Source of the DNA: Caenorhabditis remanei
Taxonomy: Eukaryota; Nematoda; Chromadorea; Rhabditida; Rhabditidae
Direction of reading: 5' to 3'
Length of the DNA stretch: 64,000 bases
NCBI RefSeq assembly: GCF_010183535.1
Contig: NC_071332.1
Coordinates: 310,001 to 374,000, forward strand
Shown: positions 46,276 to 57,879 of the stretch, piece by piece
How the letters are laid out: every line of letters begins with the position of its first letter
Position numbering within the stretch: the stretch's first letter is position 1
Notes under the pieces: generated by a model
The model's input: the letters and a program-made list of their open reading frames with translations, nothing else
Database searches by the model: none
What the model was told of the DNA's origin: nothing
Made by a program: the position numbers and the translations under genes

Positions 46276-49027
46276 ATGTCGCTGAGCAAGTTGAGTCAGA
46301 CGTGCTTCAGTCGACACCAAGCGAAAATATTCATCAGATTCTCTAGTTCAGGTGAGAATATTCGTTTTTTCATAGCATTTGACTAAAAATTTATAATTTC
46401 AGATTTTAAATCGCTACTCGGTCCACCAGCCGTCGCCAACCCGTATGCCGACAATGGGCGTAACAGATTCGCTGCTCCAATTGTTCCAATAAATGTAAAC
46501 CAAATAAAAATCAATAAAAACACCGAATAAATCAAGTTTTCAGCACGGAAATGTGTTCGCTAGTATAAAGGTGCCGATTAACGAGACACCTGAGGCTATT
46601 GCATACAAACCGGCTGTAGAGGATGTAAAGGAACCACCGATTGCAGAGAGAATTATGGAGGTGAATTTGATGTTTAAAAAGTCAAAAAATATCAATTTTC
46701 CCTTCCAGAAAGCTCTAAAAGTCGAGATTGCAAAAGAAGCGAGCACCCCTTCACCAGTTCCTGCTCCAACCACCGCCATCGACGAGCTAAACTCACTAAA
46801 AGATTCGCTGAATAAGCTAGAAGAAGCGGCGGCGAAACCGTCATCATCTTCTGGCAGCTCTGGTGATAATAATGATGTAATTCATAGTTGTTTCTTTCTT
46901 TTTTTTCAAAATATAAATTTGATTTAATTTTCTAATTTCAGCACACGAGCACACCAGAAGAAATCGAAGCACGTCGGAAGCGAATGGAACGAAATACTCG
47001 TATCGGTGGATACGTGGTGTTAGGTGGATCTATTATTGGATTCATCTCATTCTGCTTCTATTACGGTAGAGCGCAGAGAGATGAGGCCGGAAATGTGATT
47101 GCTGATGAGTTCAGTGGATCATTCTTGGCGCCATTTTATAGAATTGCCAATAGTTTCAAGTTGTGGAGAGATGTGAGTGGAATATTGGTGGGAAAACACT
47201 AAAAATGGGTTCTAGAAGTTGAAAAAGTCAGATTTCTACCAAAATCGGAGCTATTTAATTCAAAATGCTATCAGATTGTCCCTATATGCCATTTTCCCAG
47301 TTACTAATTCCGGAATTTTGGAAAGCAGGTGTATTTTGATCTACTGGAAATTTCAGATCTGCTCTGAATTTTTTAAAGTCTGGCGCGCCTTTAGCGCGAT
47401 TTGCAGAAACTTCAATTTCCTTTTTAATGCACTAAAAATCAAAGCTCTACGACAAAATCTAAAAAGTTACGCTCCTTCCTAGTTTTTTAGCAGTGGAGCG
47501 CACTTTCTCTCATTTTTCCATTTTTCTCCGAGAATACAAACTGCAGCCTGGCGCACCTTTCGCGCGTTTTGTAGAACTTTTAACGCTCTTTCCAACGCGC
47601 CTAAGATCAAAGCTCTACGACAGATTCTGAAAAAGTTACACGTCTTCGGAGACGCACAATTTCTCTCGTATTCATTCATGAGCTTGTTTTTCTCTGAAAT
47701 CCCAGAAAATATAGTTATAATCTCTCACATTTTTCTTTTCCAGTACGTCGTCGAGCCAGCTCGTGAGCAACTTCTCCCCGACCCCCTCCCAGCTCCATAC
47801 CTCCAACCGAAATACACAATCGTCATCGAGCTCAAAAACATTCTTGTCCACCCCGAATGGACGTACAAAACCGGATATCGCTTCTTGAAACGTCCGGCTC
47901 TCGACTACTTCCTCGATGTCATCGGTTATCCGAACTTTGAAGTCGTCATCTACTCATCTGAATCCATGATGACTGCTGCGCCAGTCGTCGACAGTTTTGA
48001 TCCAAAACAACGGATCATGTATAAATTATTCAGAGATTGCACGAAATACATGAATGGACATCATGTTAAGGTAAATAGAGAAATTGAGTTTTTTCGGTTA
48101 AATATAAATTAAATTTGAATTCAGGACCTCTCGAAACTGAACCGCGACTTATCGAAAGTTATTTACATCGATTTCGATGCGAAATCAGGACAATTGAATC
48201 CAGAAAATATGCTCCGAGTACCGGAATGGAGAGGAAATATGGATGATACTAGTCTTGTCGATTTGGCTGAACTTTTAAAGAGTGAGTGGTAGAAAAATGT
48301 GAAATTTAGGTGAAAAACAGCATTTCCTCACGAAAAATGCTTAAAAAATGTTGTTTTCGTCTCATTACTGTTGTTTTTGTCTCAAATTTTCGCTAAAAAT
48401 CGATGAAAAAAGTTATTTTCGAAGGCTCCGACAATAATTTTTGACATTTTTCGATAACTTTTACATCAAAATGATGAAAAATGGTCTAAAAATTAAGATG
48501 AAATTGCTATTTTTACTTACAAAATACCATATTTTCGAGGCCTGGCTTCAAAAATGAACCAATTTTTCAAATTTGTTCATTTTTAATCGGAAATGTGAAC
48601 ATTTCTTATGATTTTTCTGAATTTCTTCTAATTCTAGTCGAAAATTTGACTTTTTCGCGAGAAAATTTCATAAAATTCGAGTGACAAGTATGCAAAATAC
48701 CCAAAAACCTTCACTTCAGCTAAATGTGATAAATTTTGACATTTTTCGATAAGTTTTACATTAAAAATTAGAGTGAAATCGCTATTTTCACTCATAAAAT
48801 ATCGAAAACCTCCCAAATTTGCAGCAATACATTTGTCCGACGCTGAAGACGTTCGCCCAATGCTTCAATACTACTCTCAGTACGACGATCCAGCAAAAGA
48901 GTTCCGTCGACGAGCCGTTTATTTGTCTCAACAAGAGGAGCAGAAGAAACAACAACCCGACGAGAGTTCGATGCTCAAACGATACTCTGGAAGACTGTTT
49001 GGATTCAGAAGACACGCTTCCGCCTAA
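46276..49027 (+). CDS. scpl-4: TIM50-type mitochondrial import receptor (SCP-like phosphatase domain)
   Basis: TIM50 is the inner-membrane receptor that passes presequence proteins to the TIM23 channel. Exons 46276-46351, 46403-46494, 46544-46660, 46709-46876, 46942-47172, 47744-48070, 48125-48281 and 48825-49027 give 456 aa. The N-terminus (LSKLSQTCFSRHQAKIFIR) is a basic presequence. One membrane span lies near residues 174-192 (VVLGGSIIGFISFCFYYG). The C-terminal FCP1/NIF fold has TIVIELKNILVHPEW in place of the phosphatase DxDx(T/V) loop, as in human TIM50 (LELTGVLLHPEW), then RPALDYFL, YSSESMMTAAPV and VIYIDFDAKSG. Catalysis is therefore not expected. A Ser/Pro linker precedes the span. 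AATAAA follows near 49135. Confidence 0.92.
47380..47660. repeat. Degenerate tandem repeat in scpl-4 intron 5
   Basis: Two units (about 47380-47500 and 47545-47655) share CTGGCGC(G/A)CCTTT(A/C)GCGCG, CAAAGCTCTACGACA and AAAAAGTTACRC. A related CTGGCGCGCCTTTGACGCGA occurs at 1831-1850 in a vps-54 intron. Confidence 0.65.
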
Positions 49028-49596
49028 TTTCTTCGTTTTCTTTTTTCCATTCATTCTTCACATCTGATGATCTTTTCCTTTCGTTTTTCCCCCAGCTCAC
49101 TCTCTCCGTGCCTTCTCATTTAGCTCATTTAATTAATAAACTTTATATTTAGGTTAGTAGGTTCTCCTTTTTTTGTAGTCTTCTCTCCCCCCCCCGCATT
49201 AGAGTTGTTCAGAGCCGGTATATGACACCAATTTTTTGTTGATTTTTTTGTTTTCTTTTCCTCTTTCCCTACGCCTTATCAAAAACGTATCATCTGTTAT
49301 ACAATTCCCACTCCATAAAATTCATTTTTGCCCCTTCCCTTCAAATGTTCCCGTTTCGAGTTGAACGCGCGTTGAAAAATCGCAAAGACTTTGGCTTTAT
49401 CACATTTTCCTTCCATTTTCCTTCCTTTTTCACCGTTTAATCTGGGTCGATGTTGCCATGAAAAGGGCAAAATCGACGAGAGAAGCTTTGTGAATCTCTC
49501 TGCGTCTCTCTTCTAGTATACCAGATCAAACATTCACTGGATTAGTATTATTATTACCATTAGCAAATATATATTCTCACAATATCACATTTTTAG
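49028..49596. other. scpl-4 3' end and upstream region of the glutaminyl cyclase gene
   Basis: AATAAA at about 49135 serves scpl-4. CCCCCCCCC run at 49188-49196. No exon supported. An acceptor ACATTTTTAG ends at 49596 and opens the candidate first exon of the next gene. Confidence 0.5.
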
Positions 49597-49656
49597 CCAC
49601 GTCGACACACACCACTGACGTCATCAGGAGACAATTAGAGGATTATAGTGGTAATA

Positions 49657-52600
49657 ATGAAGGTAAGAATGAGAATATCTTGAATAAATACTCTTCTGAG
49701 CGAGGAGACGCAGAAGAGAAAGTGGGCGGAGTCTCCCGATAAGTCGTAGTCGGTGACCGACGAATTCTCGATAGCAGAGAATAGTGAAAGTACGATTTAT
49801 CGTTGATAGGCTTTCACTTTTCTAAATGTTTTTCTTGTGAAAATCTGTAATAAATCTGCTTTTTTTTTCTTTTTCTAAATAATTTATTATTTTTTCTTAT
49901 CCGATTCACGCCCGAAATTGGAATTCCACCGGTTTCCCAGTCATTTTTAGGCCCAAAATTGAGTTTTTGCTTGAAAATTGTTGAAAATTGACAATTTTCA
50001 GGCATTTTTCAGTTTGAAAACCTGATTTTTAGCCTATTTTTCATGTTTTTTGAGCGAAAAACTAAAAATCTCCGATGCGACGTCTTCAAACCGATGAAAA
50101 CACTGAAATCGCCTTCTCGTTTTTCCCCATTTTTAGTCTTTGCCCAGTTTTTTTATTGTATACTCGCCAGAATCATCTACCCGCAACACCGATCACAATT
50201 TTTTCTCTCTCTCCGATTGTGTGTGGGTTGAATGGAATGAAAGAGAGAAATAGCGAGAGCGGATAGTGCAACACATTTCTTTTTGTTGAGGTAGTGACTG
50301 ATTTATGGAGAAAAGTTTTGATTTTTCTTTTTTTTCTTTTCTTTTTCAAGAAAATTATATAAACTTTTGAAGAGAATTTTCGAGTTTATCTGAAATTTTG
50401 AAATTGTGATTATTGAATTCAACCCAATTCCAAGGGAACCGAGAAAAGAACCCCGATTTTCAGCATTTGAATAGTTATAATATAAGTTTTCGGCTGAAAC
50501 TCCCATTTTTAGAACTGAATCTATCTTTTTTGTTTTCCGACTTCTTCCCGTCTTTATCAGAACTGAGGTACTCCCCCTTTTTAGACTAGAATACCAGGGA
50601 CAAATTGAATTCCCATGTCTAATAAAATAGCAAGTACACGACTAGAATTCATGCGTCTCGGTTCATTTGATATCTCACGCGTGTTGTGAGGGACGCATTC
50701 TTTAACTCTCAAGTCTCCGGATTCCTATTTAATTCGATATTCCTTCTTTCCAACGTCCTGATCTCAAAACTTGAAACTAAGTAATCACTTCTTAAAATGA
50801 CAATATCCCGGATAAATGGCGCCTAAATGCTCCTGTTGAAAAACGAACGTCTGCGTTGCTCATTCAGTTAGCTTCATGTTATCGAGACAGTATTTCTGAC
50901 TCTATAAAATGACTTGTTTTCATACGATTTCTCTATTTAGAAGATATTTATGAAACATTTCTAGTGTTCTAGAAATGGAGTCAGTTGAATTTATGATGTC
51001 TAGCCTGTGTTTGGTGGAATGTATAAAAAGAATTCATTATCGAATGTAAAAATGTGACTTGGCTTTTTCTGACATGCTCGAAAAGAATTTCGAATTTTAG
51101 CTGCTGGATCCCAGCCGTTTCTGACTAGGGAAGGTCATGGGCTCGGTCTGGAGTCATGGGATGTGGCCTATATCATTGGAAAGCTGAGAAAACGCTAATT
51201 CCAAATATATATTCAGTTTTTGCCCTCGATGCCTAGTAATCGAGAAAAACAAGGTCAAAGTTAGAAAAAAGACAAACTATAGCCTTTCTAACACGCGAAA
51301 AACTTTTTGAAATTCTTTTTTGCCAATTTCGCGTGTTCAAAAAGCAATAATTTGTCATTTTTCCACACTTTGACCTAGTTTTTCTCGAATACCTAGCCTC
51401 GAGGGCAAAAACTGAATATATATTTGGAATCAGCGTTTTCTCAGCTTTCCAATGATATAGGCCACATCCCATGACTCCAGACCGAGTCCATGACCTTCCC
51501 TAGTGAGATAAAGGGCTGTTATCCGCTACAAATGATATATGTTCATATTTCAAAACCGGCTAGGATCTAGCCTTTGAAAACTCGAACGTTTTCTGGACCA
51601 GATTAGATGATTGTCTGTCTAGATTCTTCTCCTTTCTCCATTTCTCCCATTTCCAACTCACCTTTTCTCAAAATAAGCGCCATTCCATATTCCCACACAT
51701 ACCCCTCGATTGTCCTTCTTTTTCTGATCGAAACACCTCATTGTTAATTCAATTCACTCCGGGCTGCTCTGCTAGCTTTTCTCGCCCGTTTGTTCGTTTT
51801 CGACGACTCTATTGACACATCTGTTTCCCGGAACTTTTGCACACACGGGGGGCGATGCAGGAATCGATTTTTCAATAGTTTTTATCAAACATTTTCCAAT
51901 TAGTTCCCTTTTGCAAACTCTGTCATTTCCAGGTGATCCGCTACAACTGGAAGCTCATCTTCATTCTGATGTCACTGGCCGTCGTACTGGGAATCCTCAT
52001 TTGCACAACATCGGCGTGGGGACAATGGAGGACGAATCAGCGGACACATCAACTATCACTTCTCCCCGAATCGTCCACGTTGAGACTTTGTCGAGATTTT
52101 ACGAATCAGACGAGGTTTAAAGAGATTCTGGCGCCTATTATGGTGCCGAGAATAGTGGATACACCGCAGCATAGGCAGGTTGGAGATGTAAGTTCGAGAT
52201 GGGACTTGGGATTTTTAGAATAAGGTTTAAACCACAAATTTTCAATCTAAAAGTCAGAAAAATCGTGGTTTAGGTCGGAGAAGAGAAAGATTCAGACTGA
52301 AAACTCGCTCCTCTGCTACACGGTTTTGACAACTGCGCTCTACCGTGATCCTCTTGAGAAAATGTTCGTTTTTCTCTGCGTCACTCGATTTTTCACACTA
52401 TTTTTTCATTGCCGGTAGAGCGCGTTATGAAAAATGAAGATTACAATAGAAAAAAAAAACGTTTCGTCTTCAAAAAACCGAGATTTTTTCTACAATTGAC
52501 TGAAAAATCATATTTTATCAGTTCCATAAAGTCTGAAATCTTAGAAAATTCGCATATAACACGGCGCCTGGGAATGAGTACTAAAATCAAACGTGCTCCG

Positions 52601-54498
52601 CTGGAATCAGCGAACATTATAGCGCGAAATTCAAAATAAATTTTTTATTCAAAAGAATTTGATTTTTTATTCAAAAGAATTTGAAAACTCACATAAATCG
52701 GCTCAAGAGTGGTCGATTAAGTTGCGTATCAAAATGCCACAACGAATAGAAATAATTAAAGTTTGAAAGTCTAGTGGAGCGCGTTTACTGCTATTCAGAC
52801 GGATAATTCGAAAAGTTTTCTGGATTTTTCGGAAAATTTCTTCCCAGCAAGCTTATCCCCCAACAACCATAGACAATTCCATTTCCAGTACATGCAAAAC
52901 TTCCTTCACAACTTGGGTTTCGCCACCGAATGGGATTCATTCACCGACACGACGCCGTTCGGCAGTCGAAACTTCCGCAACCTCATCGCAACATTCGATG
53001 AAGCTGCTCCACGCCGTCTCGTCCTTGCGTGTCACTACGATTCGAAAATCATTCCGGGACAAGTGATGATTGCGGCGACAGATTCAGCGGTGCCGTGCGC
53101 AATGATGTTGGATATTGCACAGACGTTGGCTCCGTATATGTATAAGAGAGTGGCTCAACAGATCGGACTTCAATTGATTTTCTTCGATGGGGAGGAGGCG
53201 TTCAGGGATTGGACGGCGACGGATTCCTTGTATGGGTCTAGGTAAGTGTGGTTTTTTTGCAAAAAATTAAAACAAATTTTAATCAGTTTCCAGACATTTG
53301 GCACAGAAATGGGAGCAAAAGTGGTACCCATCTTCGAGCAGTCTGAACAATTTTGAGCTCAGCAAAGAGATTGATCGAATTGTAATCAATTAGCTTCTGA
53401 AATTCCCCCAAAAACTTCTATAATTTTAGGATGTCCTTATGCTTCTTGACCTCCTGGGCGCTGCGAACCCATCTATCGGAAATACGATTGGAATGGGTGC
53501 TAATGAGTTATTCAGTCAACTAGCAGATGTCGAGGCGAATCTCAGATCAACTGGATGTCTGAATTCGATTCGGAGGAATGTTTTCAATAAACAGTTGTCT
53601 TATAATCAAGTGGAGGATGATCATATTCCGTTTTTGAAGAGAGGTAACCGTCTGATATGATGAAGAATTTTTGAGTTACAGTAGGAAAATGTGTTTTTAG
53701 AGGAGAAGTGCCAAAAAAGTGCTTAAAAAATCGCTCTAATACCCATACTTGCAAATTTACGGCCCGGGCCGGTAGAGAATTTTCTAGGCCCGGCCCGGCT
53801 TCAAAAAAGGTACCTATTATTTACCAAATTTTTTGAATTTTTCTTGAAATTTTACATTAAAAATTTCAATTTTTTGATGCATAACTAGCTTTTGATTGAA
53901 TTCTGAAGTATAGTCAAAAATTCGACATTTTTGGGAAAAAAATTCAAAATTTCGTTCAAAATTTCAGTTCAAATTTTTCACCCCGGCTCGTTGCAAGTAT
54001 GCTAATACCCGTTCTTCTGACTCAAAATGAGCTTTGATGGAAGAGATTTTCGTGTAGTCCTCTCGGACAAGATTTATTCCTCAACTTCTTGTTTCCTACC
54101 TTTTTTCCAACAGGTTTTTCTATTATTTCTCGACATTAATAGAAAAACTTAGAAAATTTGCTGGAAAAAGTTTAGGAAACGAGAAAATGAAGAAAAATCT
54201 TTGGTTTTTCTTAGAATTTTCTAAGGTATGGGGATCTGCAATAAAAAAAAACTTCAGTTCTTTGAAAATTCAATGCTTTACAGTTGAATATTCAAGAAAT
54301 ACGGTAAAATTCTTTAACTTCATCATTAGAGCGCACTTTCCAGGCGTGCCAATCCTACATCTCATCACCGTCCCATTCCCATCTGTATGGCATCGAGCAT
54401 CCGACAACGCGAATGCTCTCCACTACCCAACAATCGATCATATGACTGCAGTGATTCGAGTATTCGTGGCGAAGTATCTTGGCATTGCGCCAGCATAA
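49657..54498 (+). CDS. Golgi-type glutaminyl-peptide cyclotransferase (isoQC homolog)
   Basis: Converts N-terminal Gln or Glu of secretory peptides to pyroglutamate. Exons 51933-52187, 52889-53241, 53294-53381, 53430-53643 and 54344-54498 give 354 aa. They lack an ATG at the 5' end; a tiny exon at 49657-49662 (ATG AAG, then GTAAGA) after a good acceptor joins in frame as MK-VIRYNWKL, giving 356 aa. A type II signal anchor (KLIFILMSLAVVLGILICTT) fits Golgi QPCTL. The zinc and catalytic set is present: CHYDSK, AATDSAVPCAMML (Zn-binding Asp), FFDGEEAF (Zn and general-base Glu) and PFPSVWHRASDNAN (Zn-binding His). Intron 1 is about 2.3 kb and holds a family D repeat; intron 2 holds a family A MITE. 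The domain call is very secure; the first exon is inferred. Confidence 0.88.
51120..51505. mobile_element. Palindromic element, family D, copy 3 (best preserved)
   Basis: Near-perfect arms of over 100 bp: CTAGGGAAGGTCATGG, CGGTCTGGAGTCATGGGATG and TCATTGGAAAGCTGAGAAAA on the left, complemented exactly on the right to CATGACCTTCCCTAG. The centre is a divergent spacer near 51265-51345. It starts and ends CTAGGGAAGG/CCTTCCCTAG. Confidence 0.85.
52306..52437. repeat. Palindromic element, family B, in the cyclotransferase intron
   Basis: GACAACTGCGCTCTACCGTG and GCCGGTAGAGCGCGTTATG flank TTTTCTCTGCGTCACTCGAT. Same family as 18613 and 20509. Confidence 0.7.
52557..52800. mobile_element. MITE-like element, family A, copy 2
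   Basis: CTGGGAATGAGTACTAAAAT, GCTCCGCTGGAATCAGCG and TAGCGCGAAATTC match the complement of 16085-16165; GGCTCAAGAGTGGTCGATTA matches the complement of 15955-15975. The right end has lost the CACAGGGTCT motif. Confidence 0.75.
53747..54003. repeat. GC-rich-ended repeat bounded by acttgcaa / ttgcaagt
   Basis: Starts ATACTTGCAAATTTACGGCC, then GGCCCGGGCCGG and GGCCCGGCCCGGC, an AT-rich middle, and ends CCCCGGCTCGTTGCAAGTAT. A related pair of ends lies at 57467-57637 in the GPCR gene. Confidence 0.6.
54000..54260. repeat. Dispersed repeat, family C, copy 2
   Basis: CGTGTAGTCCTCTCGGACAAG and GTATGGGGATCTGCAATAAA recur at 24480-24680. It lies in the last intron of the cyclotransferase gene. Confidence 0.55.
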
Positions 54499-54837
54499 TC
54501 ATATTTCCTTTTTTTTTTTGGATTTTCAAAAAATTATCAAATTTCTATTCCATCCCCATATCATTCCGCTTTTTCATCCCATCCCCCTCTCTCATCAGTA
54601 ATTATATTTTATTTTCTTTCTACGGGCTCCTTGTTGTGTTTTAAGTTTTCTTCTCCTGTATGTATATATAATATTTATTTGAGTTTGAAACTCGTTGTAG
54701 CAAGGTAGAAATAGGCAGCTAGAAAACATAATAAGAAGAAACCAGAAGGGAATCCACCCGCGCGAGAGAAAGAAGAAAACGATGGCACCTGATGAGAAGA
54801 AATATGGGATTTCAAAAAAAAAGAAGAAAAATTTGAT
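54499..54837. other. Convergent 3' ends of the cyclotransferase and GPCR genes
   Basis: Both genes end here within 340 bp. A minus-strand poly(A) signal (TTTATT in plus, 54673-54678) would serve the GPCR. No other feature seen. Confidence 0.5.
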
Positions 54838-57800
54838 TCAAATCGCTGTTGACTCATTAATTGGTCCTTGAATTTCCGTGCCCAGAAGTGGGATAGAGAC
54901 GGCATTTCCGACTTGAAGCTTGGGCGATCCGGCTCTTGAATTGTTGTTCGGAAAACGGATTGTACTTCTTTCAGATGTCATTCGGTAGGAGATACGAGAG
55001 GTTTGGTCGGTGACAAGGACCTGGAAAGTTGAAAAATTATTGGTGGACAATTTTAGAAAGAATGAAGTTACAAGGACAGAGTGACAGACAGAAAGGTTCA
55101 TACATTGTCGGGCCGAAAAATTCGTCTTTTTTGTGAAAAATTGGTCAACTTTGAAAGCTTGTATCTCAGCGACAAAAAGCCTTAGTGTCTCAATTTTTGA
55201 ATAGGCTTATAGAAAAAGTCTTGGGCTACATTTTTGCAGTTGTAAACTTTTTGATAGCTGTTCTAGACTTTGAGATATGCGACTTTATAGAAAAGCGACT
55301 GGAACAGAGAGACGCAGAGAAACGAGGGCGGCTGACTTCTCTGCGTCTCCCCGCAGTGTTTTCAGTAGCTCATCTTTGACGGCTTATATCTCGATAACCT
55401 GAATAGCTATCAAAAAGTTGTCAACTACAAAAATGTAGCTTTTGATTTTTTCTATTCAAATATATCAGTCTTGAAGCGATAAGACAACATCTGACGGAGT
55501 TACACGGTTTAAAGTTGAGCTATTTTCAACAGTCTTTCATAAGAAGGATATCAAACTGTTAGTATGGTTAGTATGTGCAAGAATGTGACATGCGGTGTCA
55601 GCACAACCGCGCTCCACTGGGGTTTCAAATTGATTCTCAATAGAGCGAAGTTGCAACGTGAAACAACAAAAAACGAACAAAGTGTTAATTGAATGCAGGA
55701 GAAGACATTCCAAGTCTTACTGTATGTAAAGCAGGTCGGTGACGTGGATTAAATCGTTTTTCGAAAGTGTCACCAATGGAACGAAGAATGGAGAGCAGAA
55801 AGCGCTGTTAAAAGATAGGCAAAGATACGGAAATTTGAATCAGTGGGTGTTGTTGAGAGAAAATAAGGAGTGGTAAGGAAAATTAATTGTTTTGGAAAAA
55901 GAAAATTAGGAACGAATGAATAGTTGTTGGTGGATGTTAATTCAAAAGAATCTGTGAAAATCACAGAATTTTTTGAAATGGTTAGGGTTAGACCAATAAA
56001 AACATGCTCACCTTTCCCTTCTGTCTCTCCGCATATCCAGGGCATAGAATTCGTTTCCATGCGATTATGGCAGTTTTTCGGAAGTTTGCGCTGAAAAATT
56101 GCATTATTGAAATTTCAAAAAAAAAAAGTATTAAAATCATGGGAAAATAGGCTCTGTCAAAATCCTAATTGAAACAAAGCCAGCAAATATGGTAGGTGCT
56201 CAAAGATGGAAATATGAAAATGTTTCAATTATATCGTAGAGAGCTGAAATGTTCTATAGATGCAACATTCGTTTAAAGTTCGATATTTTGAGCTGAAAAA
56301 TATGTCCAAATGTAGATCTCAGCGAGTTCTGTTTGTCACCGGCTACGGGACTGATGGAGAATCGTGTATGGGCCGCAAGTAGGAAAAAAAAGAAAAAAAA
56401 AGAAGATTTTTCTCTTTATGGCGCAATCGGTGACAATACTGAATACTAATATTGCGACTCGGATTCGACCCCCGTCTCCCATCTTTTGTTTTTTCCCTTA
56501 CCTTGAAAATGCATAAACCAACACATCAATCGCTGTATTCAGGTAATACATGTAGTGAGCCGTATTGTAAATTGTCTGGAATTTTCTAGAATAATTTTTC
56601 AATCAAATATCCCGGGAAAACTCACCATATAAAGTTCGGATCTCGTAGTCTCCGAAGGCGGGGATTGATACACAGTTTGCAGCACAATTTCCACCATCAT
56701 TGACACATAAAAGGGCGTGTTCAAGACAACGAACACTAGAGGCATCACCCAAAGAATTCGGGTCCATGTGCCAGAAGACGACGACGATCCACCAGTTCTT
56801 CTTGAGTTATTCTTTTTAGTCTCCGCCATAAAATGTTCTTGAGACTTTCGGACTTGGAGAGACACCAAAATATTCAAGACAACGATAATGATACATGGCA
56901 CAACATAGCATAGAACTGTGTCGAGTGCTTGGGCTATAATCTGGTAGTTGGCTTCTTTCAGTGCACATTTTCTCTCTCCATTCGATGGTTCCAACGAGAA
57001 AAATTGGAAGAGTTGAAGCACAAATGGGATGGGAACCCAGTACATCATCACCTTGGCTCGGTCCACGTGGCCATACTGGAATTTGATTTTTGAGGTTTCA
57101 AATAGACAGAAATAAAATTAAAAACAACTAGAATAATAACAAGCGCATTTTATATGAATGAACTACTAACCTTCATATGGGACAACGGGTGGGCGATGGC
57201 CAAATATCTTTCAATGGTGAGAGCAGCTGTAGACCAACTGGAGATGTAGGAAGCTGTCATCAGGACGTATTCCAGTCCGACACAATATTCATATGCTATC
57301 CAGTCGACTTTGAAGCAGATGAGTAGAACTCCAGTCAGGAATATACTGTCGGCAAGGGTCAGAACAATAAGATATATGTTGGCGTTTACCTGAAGCAAAG
57401 AAACATACTTGTTTCAAAACAAATATTATTACTTTTTATAACTATTCTCTATTGCTATATAACAGACTTGCAAACTGGGCCGAAAGGGGCCGAGAACGCA
57501 TATCGCATAACTCGCTTAAACCTCAATGCTATGAGATAAAAACATTTTAAAATTTAGATCTCGACGAGTTCTAAATCTGTGACCGACTATGGACTGGATG
57601 GCTATTCGTTAATAAACGGTCTGGTATGCAAGTATGCTATATATGTTGTTTTCTGTTAAGTTAACAGTAACATTGTACTTTAGGCGAAAAACTCACCCTT
57701 CTCAATCTCGAATGAAAAATCGTGACCAGCGAAACGATATTTCCCGTCAATCCAAAAAGTACAATAGCTGGCAGAATATAAATGTAGAAGTCGATATGAT

Positions 57801-57879
57801 CCCCTAATTCATCCATGTGTGCTGTCCCATTGACTACCTGTAGCGTCGACGTCGTTGGTGAAGGTGCTAATGACGTCAT
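54838..57879 (-). CDS. Rhodopsin-family (class A) GPCR, neuropeptide-receptor type
   Basis: Exons 57879-57697, 57389-57171, 57075-56626, 56575-56502, 56090-56012, 55804-55721 and 55020-54838 give 423 aa. The N-terminus has an NGT glycosylation site. TM1 carries GLTGNIVSL (conserved Asn), TM2 LTLADSIFL (conserved Asp), and TM3 ends TIERYLAIAHPLSHMK (ERY for DRY). TM4-5 surround NGERKCALKEA, whose Cys would pair with the TM3 Cys. TM6 has WVMPLVFVVLNTPFYV. TM7 ends NTAIDVLVYAFSSANFRKT, a variant NPxxY leading to helix 8. Proline-poor loops and this ERY/NTAIDxxxY pattern fit invertebrate peptide receptors (FMRFamide-like group), probably neuronal. The ligand is unknown. The ATG lies directly after a splice acceptor, as in trans-spliced mRNAs. 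Confidence 0.85.
55190..55445. mobile_element. Palindromic element, family E, copy 3 (best preserved)
   Basis: Left arm CTACATTTTTGCAGTTGTAA, ACTTTTTGATAGCTGTTCTA, GAGACGCAGAGAAACGAG; right arm TTCTCTGCGTCTCCC, GAATAGCTATCAAAAAGTTG, TCAACTACAAAAATGTAGCT. About 255 bp, in the last intron of the GPCR. Confidence 0.8.
56311..56480. repeat. tRNA-like A/B-box sequence next to a dispersed repeat
   Basis: TGGCGCAATCGG (56419-56430) matches the pol III A-box and GATTCGACCCC (56462-56472) is one base off the B-box. Just upstream, GTAGATCTCAGCGAGTTCTG with CACCGGCTACGGGACTG resembles 57549-57600. The context suggests a short interspersed element in a GPCR intron, not an active tRNA. Confidence 0.35.
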
